Assembly: GCF_014648695.1 (NCBI RefSeq)
Contig: NZ_BMRP01000016.1
Coordinates: forward strand, 123,720 to 187,719
Source of the DNA: Streptomyces albospinus
GTDB taxonomy: Bacteria > Actinomycetota > Actinomycetes > Streptomycetales > Streptomycetaceae
Length of the DNA: 64,000 nt
Direction: 5' to 3'
Of this stretch, positions 31,978-39,276 are shown piece by piece. Under the pieces are notes generated by a model. It saw only the letters and a list, made by a program, of their open reading frames with translations, was not told where the DNA came from and ran no database searches. The position numbers were made by a program, and so were the translations under genes. Positions within the stretch are counted from its first letter, which is position 1, and each line of letters opens with the position of its first letter.

Positions 31978-33828
31978 TCAGGACAGCAGCAGTCGAGGGC
32001 GGTGGACATCCAGCCATGTCGCGAGGTTCAGGCTGCGCTCCAATCCGCTCCGCACAGACGGGCCCGTTTCCCCGGTCACGGCCCTCTTCAGCCATGGCCT
32101 GCTGATCAGGCCGAACACCGGGTGGTCCGAGTCGACGAGCAGTTCCTTCGCCTGATGCCGCAAAGCGGCCAGGTAGCCCGGGTCTTGGATGGACGGGTAG
32201 GCGCTCTTGACCCGGTCGGCCACCGACGGGGGCAACATGTCCCGCACGGCCGCACGCAACAGGCTCTTCTCGCGACCGTCGAAGCTCTTCACCGTCCATG
32301 GAGTGTTGTGCACGTACTCCACCAGCCGGTGATCGCAGAACGGCACACGGACCTCCAGCCCGACGGCCATGCTCATCCGGTCCTTGCGGTCCAGCAGCAT
32401 GCGCATGAACCGGGTGATGCCGAGGTGCGAGGTCACCCGACGGGTGCGGGCCTCGGCGTCGTCTCCGGGCAGCTGCTCGACCTCGGCCACCGCGTCGGCG
32501 TAGCGGTCCGCTGTGTAGGCGGGCAGGTCCAGCGCCTGGAGCAACTCCGGCCGCAGTACGGCGCCGTCCCGGCCCTGGCTGCCCGAGGGTACCCCGTTCG
32601 CCGGCGACATCCACGGAAAGGTACCGGCCCGCTGCGCCGCCAGGGACTGGTGCCAGTGGTACCCGCCGAACACCTCGTCGGCGCTCTCGCCGGACAGTGC
32701 CACTGCCGAGTGCCTACGGACCGCATGGAACAGCCGGTAGAGCGAGACGTCGGTGTCACCGGTGCCGGCTGGGATGTCCCGGGCGGTGATCACCGCCCGG
32801 CGGATGGCCGGATCGGCCAGCGAGTCCGCATCCAACACGATGTCCGAGTGCACCGTGCCCACGTGTGCGACCACGTCCCGCACATAGGGCGTGTCCGGGG
32901 TGGGGCGTGCCGAGTCCGGTATGAAGTTCTCGGTCTGTCCGGCGAAGTCGACGGCAAAGCTGTGTGCCTTCTGGCCCTGGAGGGACAGTTGTCGCGCGGA
33001 GAGAGCGGTCACCGCGCTGGAGTCCAGTCCGCCGGAGAGCAGCAGGCACAGCGGGACATCGGCGACCAACTGCCGGGAGACGATGTCTTCCAGGAGTTCG
33101 CGCACATGGGAAATGGTCGAGTCCCGGTCATCGGTGTGTTCTTTTGAGGTCAGCGTCCAATAGACGTGCTCACGCACGCCCGTGACATCGACCGTGGTCA
33201 CCGTGCCGGGCTTGACCTCGCGCATGCCCGCCCATACCGCATGCCCTGGCGTCTTGATGAAGCCGAACAGCTCACGCAGTCCGTCCAGGTCGACGGTCCT
33301 GGTGGCCAGCGGGTTCGCCAGTATCGCCTTGGGTTCCGAGCCGAAGAGCACGCCATCCGCCGTGGGCTGGTAGTACAGCGGCTTGACGCCCAGCCGGTCA
33401 CGGATCATTACCAGTTTCGCCGAGCGGGGGTCCCAGACAGCGAAGGCGTACATCCCGTTGAGCCGGTCGGCGACCGCCTCCCCCCACTCCAGGTAGCCGC
33501 GCAGCACCACCTCGGTGTCTCCGGTGGAGCGGAAGACATGCCCCCGGCGTCGCAACTCCTCCCGCAGTTCACGGTAGTTGTAGACCTCGCCGCTGTAGAC
33601 CATGGCCAGCGGGCCGGCGGGGATGTCCAGTGTCATCGGCTGAGTACTGCCGGCGAGGTCGATGACCGCCAGCCGCCGATGGCCGAGCGCGGCGCAACCG
33701 CGCGGATCGGTCCATGTGCCGGCCGCGTCCGGACCGCGGCAGGACATGGTCTCGGTCATCGCATCCAGCGTTTGCCGTTCCCGGTTCAGGTCTCGCTCGA
33801 AGGCAACCCATCCGGCGATACCACACAT
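31978..33828 (-). CDS. asnB: Glutamine-hydrolysing asparagine synthetase
   Basis: The 616-residue product from ATG 33828 (GGGAG upstream) has the full class II architecture. Cys2 is the amidotransferase nucleophile in MCGIAGW; RRLAVIDL and YNYRELREEL belong to the glutaminase domain. The ATP-pyrophosphatase loop SGGLDSS is at 265-271, with ALSGESADEVFGGYHW further on. It transfers ammonia from glutamine to an activated carboxylate via an acyl-adenylate. In gene clusters such enzymes often amidate a pathway intermediate; 3-methylaspartate made by GlmS/GlmE is an obvious candidate, but that is inference. It is second in the operon after gltX. Confidence 0.92.
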   Translation of the reverse strand: MCGIAGWVAFERDLNRERQTLDAMTETMSCRGPDAAGTWTDPRGCAALGHRRLAVIDLAGSTQPMTLDIPAGPLAMVYSGEVYNYRELREELRRRGHVFRSTGDTEVVLRGYLEWGEAVADRLNGMYAFAVWDPRSAKLVMIRDRLGVKPLYYQPTADGVLFGSEPKAILANPLATRTVDLDGLRELFGFIKTPGHAVWAGMREVKPGTVTTVDVTGVREHVYWTLTSKEHTDDRDSTISHVRELLEDIVSRQLVADVPLCLLLSGGLDSSAVTALSARQLSLQGQKAHSFAVDFAGQTENFIPDSARPTPDTPYVRDVVAHVGTVHSDIVLDADSLADPAIRRAVITARDIPAGTGDTDVSLYRLFHAVRRHSAVALSGESADEVFGGYHWHQSLAAQRAGTFPWMSPANGVPSGSQGRDGAVLRPELLQALDLPAYTADRYADAVAEVEQLPGDDAEARTRRVTSHLGITRFMRMLLDRKDRMSMAVGLEVRVPFCDHRLVEYVHNTPWTVKSFDGREKSLLRAAVRDMLPPSVADRVKSAYPSIQDPGYLAALRHQAKELLVDSDHPVFGLISRPWLKRAVTGETGPSVRSGLERSLNLATWLDVHRPRLLLS

Positions 33829-33878
33829 GCGACTGTCTCCCTCGGAAAGCAGAACGGGGGCTGAGCGATCCGGGCCGG

Positions 33879-35393
33879 TCACCGGTGGGATGGCGACTGG
33901 GCACTCAGCGCATGACGCATACGGCACAGGCTGCGCGTGCGGCCCAACACCGCCAGCGTCTCGTACAGCGGGGGCGCGACCGGGCGGCCGGTCAGGGCGA
34001 CCCGGAGCGCACCGAGGGCCGCACGGGCCTGCTGTCCCAGCCCATTTTTGAGGCGGAGCCGCACCGACTCCGCCGTCCAGTCCTCCAGTCCTTCCAAGAG
34101 GTCTGCGGCGGCACGCAACGCATCGTGGTCCACCACCGAATCGTCCACGCCGGCCTGCGCGGGGACCGAGTCGTCAGGAAGGAACAGGAACGCGACGGCC
34201 TCGGCGGCCTCGGTCAGCGTCCTGGCGGCACCCTGCACCAAGGGCACGGCTCGGGACAGCAAACCCCGCTGGGCCGCGCTCGGTTCCGGCGGCAACACCC
34301 CAGCCCCGATCACCTGCGGCAGCAATGCCGCACCATAGTCGGGAATGCTCAGTCGGCGCAGATGAGCGGTGTTGATCTCGGTGATGCGTGCCACGTCCAA
34401 CCGAACCGGGTGCGCCCGCATCCGACCGACGTCGTAATCCTCGATCAGCTCCTGGCGGGTGAAGACAGGCCCGGTGGTGGAGTGCGACCAGCCGATCGAC
34501 GCGAGGTAGTTGACCATTGCCTCTGGAAGGAAACCGCGCTCTCGATAGCCCAGCACCTCGGCGTCCGGGACGGCGCGGCTCAACTTCTTGCCCCGTGCAT
34601 CGAGAACCGGGGAGATGTGTCCCAAACGGGGGATGAACGTGGTGATTCCGAGGCGCTGGAGGGCGGCGTAAGCAGCCAATTGGCGCGGTGTCGACGAGAG
34701 CAAGTCATCCCCGCGCAGACTGTGCGTGATGCCCATCATTGCATTGTCGACCGTATTTGCGAGCGCGAATAGGGGATCGCCGTTTGCGCGTACCATGACG
34801 GGGTCGGGGGTGTGGCTGGGAGGAAACACGATCCTGCCGCGAACCAGGTCATCGAAGACGACCTCCTCGTCGGGCATCCGCAACCGGAGCACCGCGGTGC
34901 GTCCCTCGGCGCGGTACGAGGCCTTGCGCCGTTCGGACATGTCGCGGTCACCGTTGTCATAGCCGGCCGTCAGCGGCCGTCCGGCTGCGCGATTGCGCGC
35001 CTCGATCTCTTCGCGCGTGGAGAACGACTCGTACAGTTCGCCCGCCTCGAACAGCTTGCGTGCGGCTTCGAGATGGATCTCCCGACGTTCGCTCTGGAGG
35101 TAGGGGCCATTGTGGCCGCCCACGCCAGGGCCCTCATCCCAGTCGAGCCCCAGCCATTGCAGCACCTCGGTCAACGGCTGGTAGTACTCGGCCATGCCCG
35201 TGGCCGCGTCCGTGTCCTCGATTCGGAGCACGAACCGGCCGCCGTTGCGTCGGGCCAGCGCCCAGTTGACCACGGCCGCGCGGATCAGCCCCATGCTCGG
35301 TGGCCCGATCGGTGAAGGGCTGAAAGCGGTGCGCACGGTCGCGGGCGTCCCCGTGGACGCGACCTGAGAAAGGTGCGTCGCCATCTCATGCAT
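33879..35393 (-). CDS. Glutamyl-tRNA synthetase paralogue with degenerate signature motifs
   Basis: The 504-residue product (ATG 35393; GTG 35396 is equally possible) aligns with bacterial GluRS along its length: RIEDTD (58-62), LQWLGLDWDEGP, the YLQSERREIH segment, and GDPLFALANTVDNAMMGITH. The ATP-binding signatures have changed. Actinobacterial GluRS reads PTGTPHVGL, but here it is PIGPPSMGL (28-36), so the first His of HIGH is Ser33. The KMSKS loop, normally KLSKR, is KKLSR (269-273). It heads the leftward operon of the cluster. It may be a resistant spare target, a tRNA-dependent biosynthetic enzyme, or an amino-acid-activating relic; the sequence alone does not decide. A housekeeping gltX should exist elsewhere. 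Confidence 0.87.
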   Translation of the reverse strand: MHEMATHLSQVASTGTPATVRTAFSPSPIGPPSMGLIRAAVVNWALARRNGGRFVLRIEDTDAATGMAEYYQPLTEVLQWLGLDWDEGPGVGGHNGPYLQSERREIHLEAARKLFEAGELYESFSTREEIEARNRAAGRPLTAGYDNGDRDMSERRKASYRAEGRTAVLRLRMPDEEVVFDDLVRGRIVFPPSHTPDPVMVRANGDPLFALANTVDNAMMGITHSLRGDDLLSSTPRQLAAYAALQRLGITTFIPRLGHISPVLDARGKKLSRAVPDAEVLGYRERGFLPEAMVNYLASIGWSHSTTGPVFTRQELIEDYDVGRMRAHPVRLDVARITEINTAHLRRLSIPDYGAALLPQVIGAGVLPPEPSAAQRGLLSRAVPLVQGAARTLTEAAEAVAFLFLPDDSVPAQAGVDDSVVDHDALRAAADLLEGLEDWTAESVRLRLKNGLGQQARAALGALRVALTGRPVAPPLYETLAVLGRTRSLCRMRHALSAQSPSHR

Positions 35394-35793
35394 CACAGTC
35401 TCATTTCCTGTTCACTACGCGCCTGAGCCCTGCGCGTGCAGCCACTCCGCCATGGGCAACCGGAATTTCTCGCACCTTCGCGGTTGGATATCTCCACCCT
35501 CTGCGAAAGGTAGCAGCGGGCTCCGTGAGCAAATACCGCCTCGGGTAATGGGCGAGCCACTCGCGAGCAACACGGGATGCGGCTGCTGGTGGCGCGGTGC
35601 GCATCGGCATGAGCGCCTCATCAGCGACGGAGCTTCGCCGGAACCGGCGGATTTCCGGGAAGTTTCCACGCAGTTCCTGATGCGGCCCGGCCTGTAGTCC
35701 GGGCATGGTGCGGAATGAAGTGCTGCGGAAGGGGGCCGATCTACGCTCCCGACGACCACCATGACAATGCCGCCGGACCCGAAGGAGACACAT
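35394..35793. promoter_or_regulatory. Divergent promoter region between the gltX operon and the leader/GNAT unit
   Basis: This 400-base gap separates two divergent units and must hold both promoters. I see no convincing gene in it. Local AT content is higher than in the neighbouring coding regions, but I could not pick a specific -10/-35 pair. Confidence 0.45.
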
Positions 35794-35841
35794 ATGCCGG
35801 TCACTGAATTCATGACCACCGCGATAAAGGCGGGTTCGTGA
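35794..35841 (+). CDS. 15-residue leader peptide
   Basis: A strong ribosome site (GAAGGAGA, 35781-35788) precedes ATG 35794, which opens a 15-codon frame, MPVTEFMTTAIKAGS, ending at TGA 35839-35841. That stop overlaps the ATG of the GNAT gene (TGATG), so translation is coupled. The GNAT gene has no comparably good site of its own. The peptide may only deliver ribosomes, act in attenuation, or be a substrate. Confidence 0.5.
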   Translation: MPVTEFMTTAIKAGS

Positions 35842-36344
35842 TGACCCCATCGACCTGGGAAGTCGCCGCGGACGCCCGCGAGGTGCACGATCTGCTGTGC
35901 GCGAGCGACCGCTACCAGGCGGAGCGGTTCCACTCGCCCGTGCCGCAGCGCAATCCCGCCACCACCGCATCCCGGGTGCATGACGGCCTGGTGCACCTGT
36001 TGCGCGTCGGAGGGGCAGTGGCCGCCATGTTCACCCTCACCCGGACACCAGCCTTTGAGGAGCCGCCGGGAGTCTTCCCGGCGGCCGTGAACCCTGCATA
36101 CCTGAGCAGGCTTGCCGTCCGGCCCGACCTCGTCGCCGCCGCCTCGCTCGCCGGGCCGCTGTGCCTGCGCCGGGCCATCGCGCTCGCGCGTGAGCGCGGC
36201 GCGGACATGCTGAGAGCCGAAGCGAACCCCGACCTGGAGTCCACCGTGGAGTGCATGACGCTCCTGGGCTTTCGCCGCTGCACCACGTCATCCGGTGGTA
36301 GCACCGGGCCGCGGCGCGTCCACCTCTATCGCGTGCTGACGTGA
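35841..36344 (+). CDS. GNAT-family acyltransferase
   Basis: The 167-residue product from ATG 35841 shows the GNAT fold: a central LLRVGGAVAAMFTLTRTP strand pair, the YLSRLAVRPDLVAAASLAGP segment (motif A, with the acyl-CoA binding loop in reduced form) and the C-terminal ESTVECMTLLGFRRC helix-strand. GNAT enzymes move acyl groups from CoA, and a few use aminoacyl-tRNA. It could acylate a cluster intermediate or act in self-resistance. It is coupled to the leader peptide, and its 3' end overlaps that of the convergent epimerase gene by 57 bases. Confidence 0.75.
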   Translation: MTPSTWEVAADAREVHDLLCASDRYQAERFHSPVPQRNPATTASRVHDGLVHLLRVGGAVAAMFTLTRTPAFEEPPGVFPAAVNPAYLSRLAVRPDLVAAASLAGPLCLRRAIALARERGADMLRAEANPDLESTVECMTLLGFRRCTTSSGGSTGPRRVHLYRVLT

Positions 36345-37361
36345 GTCGCCTCGGTCGCAGTCGAACCGGTAGGTGCTGCGGTGCCGGTAGACACCGCCCG
36401 GGTCGAGCCGTGCGGACGGGTAGTCCGGGCGGTTCGGTGCGTCCGGCATGGCTCCGGTCTCCAGGCAGATCCCGCTGCGCGGGCGCTGGGCGAACCAGTC
36501 CCCGGTGTACACGCCGACCGCCGGCTGGTCCGTACTGAGTCGCATCACCCGGCCGCTGCTCGGGTGCGACAGCTCCGCGAGCACCGACCCGCCCGGGGCA
36601 AGGAAGCAGTTGTCGATACTGACACCGTCGAGCGACCGCTCGGCGGTGAAGTCGCGGGCAGTGCCGCGTACTTCTTCGGGAGCCCCCGGAAGAGGGATGA
36701 GGTCTCTGTCGAAGCGCACCGCCTCTGTTGCCCCGAGCCGAAGTCGGTGCCCGTCGATGGTGCCTCCACCCGCGAGGTTCCAGAAGGCGTGATTGGTCAT
36801 CCCGACGATCGTGGGCGCCGTGGTGGACGCGGTGTACTCGATGATCAGCGTGCCGTCCGGCTCGATCCGGTAGGTGGCGCACGCCCTCAGTTCGCCCGGG
36901 TAGCCCTGGTCGCCGTCCGGGCTGAGCGCTGACAGCCGCACCTCCAACGCGTCTCCGTCTCTCGACGCCTCGGCCGACCACACGCGGCGGTCGAGCCCCT
37001 CGGAGCCGCCGTGCACATGAAGCTCGCCCTCGTTGCGGTCCAGCGTGTGGCGCACGCCGTCGAGAGTGAACTCCGCGCCTGACACAGAGCGGCAGTAGCG
37101 GCCGAGGGTGGCCCCGACGTACGGATTCGTCCGGCGGTCCAGGTAGGAGTCGAGATCAGTCAGGCGCACGCAGACATTGGCGTATCGGCCTTCCCGGTCC
37201 GGTACTTGGACGTCGACCAGGGTGGCGCCGTAACTCCACACCGTCACCGCGGGCCCGCTACCGGTGTCCAACACGTATGCCTCCACCGCGGCGGCGGGGT
37301 ACCCGGCGCGGGCGGGCGCGACACCGACGGTGGTGCGCTCGATGGTGGGACGTGAGGCCAC
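36288..37361 (-). CDS. Aldose 1-epimerase (galactose mutarotase family)
   Basis: The 357-residue product starts at GTG 37361 behind GAGAGGAG. Family marks are TVWSYGATLVDVQVPDREGR near the start, NPYVGATLGRYCRSVSGAEF, LHVHGGSEGLDRRVW, and the catalytic-base region TNHAFWNLAG with conserved His. The C-terminal ICLETGAMPDAPNRPDYPS matches the family ETQ..PDAPN box. It interconverts anomers of aldoses. It is transcribed against the surrounding genes, so a role in the cluster is not certain; a sugar moiety in the product is one possibility. Confidence 0.87.
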   Translation of the reverse strand: MASRPTIERTTVGVAPARAGYPAAAVEAYVLDTGSGPAVTVWSYGATLVDVQVPDREGRYANVCVRLTDLDSYLDRRTNPYVGATLGRYCRSVSGAEFTLDGVRHTLDRNEGELHVHGGSEGLDRRVWSAEASRDGDALEVRLSALSPDGDQGYPGELRACATYRIEPDGTLIIEYTASTTAPTIVGMTNHAFWNLAGGGTIDGHRLRLGATEAVRFDRDLIPLPGAPEEVRGTARDFTAERSLDGVSIDNCFLAPGGSVLAELSHPSSGRVMRLSTDQPAVGVYTGDWFAQRPRSGICLETGAMPDAPNRPDYPSARLDPGGVYRHRSTYRFDCDRGDSRQHAIEVDAPRPGATTG

Positions 37362-37840
37362 AAGGTCTCCTCTCGGCACCGACGCGCGGTGCGTGCTCTC
37401 GGCGGTCAGCGGATGCGGAGCCGTCCGAAGTGGGGCATCACGGGTTCTGAAGACACGCGTCGCCGGGTGTTGCGTGGGGTGAGAGACCGGTCGGCACCGC
37501 CGACTCCGCATGGACGGATCCATGACCAGGCGAAGGCGTGCGTCGAAGAAGCCCGCCTGACCGCCAGACCTTAATCACGCGGTCCTGCGTCGCGCCCACC
37601 GTGCGGTAATCGCGTGCCCATTGGCCTCACTTGGCGGGCCATTCCGAACTCACTGCCCGACGGGCAGATCGATTGCCGGAAGGATGGCGCCGTAGTTACC
37701 CGGGCGGTGATCCGGCCGCGTTACCTTCATCGCGCAGTGGCGATCCTTCCCCCAGGGCGGACGCAGCAACGGCCGATACCGCGAGGTGGGCGAACACGTC
37801 GTCCCGTGCCGGTGGAGCATCTACACAGGACAGGTGAGAC
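37362..37840. promoter_or_regulatory. Promoter region of the methylaspartate operon
   Basis: This 480-base non-coding gap lies between the epimerase start and the carrier-protein gene. It holds a 15-bp palindrome, CTGCCCGACGGGCAG (37653-37667), and a direct repeat of GTTACC (37695-37700 and 37720-37725). These are candidate sites for the cluster regulators. Confidence 0.5.
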
Positions 37841-38107
37841 ATGAAAGACGGCCTTGCGCTGACCGAGAGTGAAGTACGTGACTACCTGCACACGCTGCTG
37901 TGCGACCTACTGTTGCGGGAATCCATTCCGGCCGACCACGACCTCAAGGACAGTGGCGCCCTCAACTCCATCATGTTCCTTGAGCTGTTCGTCCGGCTGG
38001 AGACACAGTTCGGGATTCACATCACCGCTGCCGATGTGAACCAGGACAACTTCCGCACCGTGGAGTCGATCACCCGGTTCGTCTGTGCGAAGCGAGTGGA
38101 AGTCTGA
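37841..38107 (+). CDS. Stand-alone acyl/aminoacyl carrier protein
   Basis: The 88-residue product from ATG 37841 is a phosphopantetheine carrier: four predicted helices and the attachment site DLKDSGALNSIMFLELF, with Ser43 as the expected prosthetic-group residue. The usual D-S-L is N-S-I. Such free-standing proteins carry amino acids activated by separate adenylation enzymes. Its stop overlaps the ATG of the GNAT-like gene by one base (TGATG), and the adenylation gene follows, so the three are a natural activation and transfer set. Confidence 0.88.
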   Translation: MKDGLALTESEVRDYLHTLLCDLLLRESIPADHDLKDSGALNSIMFLELFVRLETQFGIHITAADVNQDNFRTVESITRFVCAKRVEV

Positions 38108-39171
38108 TGGGCTCGGAACTCACCATCACCGGTTGCACGCCCGCCGATTACGCGGAGATATGTACCCTTCAAGAAGGGCTGTGGGCCGGCGGGCCGGACG
38201 GCAACCACGCTTACCTGGAGTGGAAGTACCACGCCAATCCCTATCTCGACGAGCGTTACACAGTGATCGCCCGCTCACCGTCAACCGAGCGCGCCGAACT
38301 GCTCGGCATGGTAGGCGTCTTCGGCTCATGCTGGGAAAGAGACGGGCGCCGGATCACGCTGCCCTGCCTGACGGACACGATCATCGCCGGCGAGTACCGC
38401 AACAGCCCGCTCTTCCATGAGATGGTCGACGAGGTGCTCTTCCGGCTGCGCCGCGACGGCGTCCCGTGGCTGCTCGACTTCGGCGACCAGGGCACCGTGC
38501 CGGCGATGTTGATCCGTGGCTGGCGGCAGGTCGGTGTCTGGGGACAGTCCGTGGTGACGCGGGCCGCCGACGCCGGACACCACGGCCCATGGGACGAGTT
38601 GCCTGTCACCCGCGGCGTACGCTCCGGTTCGCTGATCTCGCCGACCTGCACCCCGGACCTCGACGCCATGGCCGAGGTCGTACGCGACGTGCCCACCGAC
38701 GGTCGCATCCGCGTCGCGCGCGACAGCGCCTACTTCGACTGGCGAGCCTCGAATCCATTGGCAAAGTACTACTACCTCGTAGCGCGGTCGGAAGCAGGAA
38801 GCGCCGAGGGCTATCTCGTCGCCCATCGATCCGGCGTGGACACCGACCAGGGTCCGACACCGACCACAGTTGTCGAGTGTGAAGCCCGCAGCGCGGAGGC
38901 CTGCGCCGACCTCATCCAGATCGCCCACGAGTCCTTGCCCGGCACCCGTGTGCTCATGTGGACACGGGATCTGGCGGACGCAGGAGTCGGCGTCCTGGCC
39001 GACATGGGCGCCGAGTTCATCGAGCCGACCGGTCGGCCCACCCAGGATCGGCCGCTGCCCAGCCTGCTCATCCGCGAAACCGGTGCCTTTCCGCTGGCGG
39101 CCGAGCTCCCGGACGTGAGCAGGCTCGATGCGTGGGACTTCCGCGGTGTCTCCGGCCGAGGCTGGCGCTAG
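38107..39171 (+). CDS. Double-GNAT-like transferase
   Basis: This 354-residue protein starts like a GNAT (TITGCTPADYAEICTLQEGL, then YLEWKYHANPYLDERYTVIA). A second similar half starts near residue 180 (DLDAMAEVVRDVPTDGRIRV, with YFDWRASNPLAKYYYLVARS). The repeated Y-x-W-(K/R)-x2-NP phrase suggests two related domains. Double-GNAT proteins include amide-forming and aminoacyl-tRNA-using transferases of the Fem/MprF-like type. Coupled to the carrier-protein gene, it probably transfers the carrier-bound acyl group to an amine, but this is inference. A hairpin (39168-39207) overlaps its stop codon. Confidence 0.7.
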   Translation: MGSELTITGCTPADYAEICTLQEGLWAGGPDGNHAYLEWKYHANPYLDERYTVIARSPSTERAELLGMVGVFGSCWERDGRRITLPCLTDTIIAGEYRNSPLFHEMVDEVLFRLRRDGVPWLLDFGDQGTVPAMLIRGWRQVGVWGQSVVTRAADAGHHGPWDELPVTRGVRSGSLISPTCTPDLDAMAEVVRDVPTDGRIRVARDSAYFDWRASNPLAKYYYLVARSEAGSAEGYLVAHRSGVDTDQGPTPTTVVECEARSAEACADLIQIAHESLPGTRVLMWTRDLADAGVGVLADMGAEFIEPTGRPTQDRPLPSLLIRETGAFPLAAELPDVSRLDAWDFRGVSGRGWR

Positions 39172-39207
39172 GGCCTTTCCGACCCTGACCCATCGGACAG
39201 GCCCTAG
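39168..39207. terminator. 15-bp hairpin overlapping the stop codon, IS-end-like
   Basis: CTAGGGCCTTTCCGA (39168-39182) and TCGGACAGGCCCTAG (39193-39207) pair at 14 of 15 positions with a ten-base loop. It could terminate or attenuate transcription inside the operon, or lower expression of the downstream genes. Its right arm matches the motif at 22578-22592 at 14 of 15 positions, so it may be a small inserted repeat. Confidence 0.6.
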
Positions 39208-39276
39208 GGTCCCGTCTCCCACTACGCGATGCGCATGGACCAGGTACCGCTCCACAAGAGGAAGAGAGGTGTTGAC

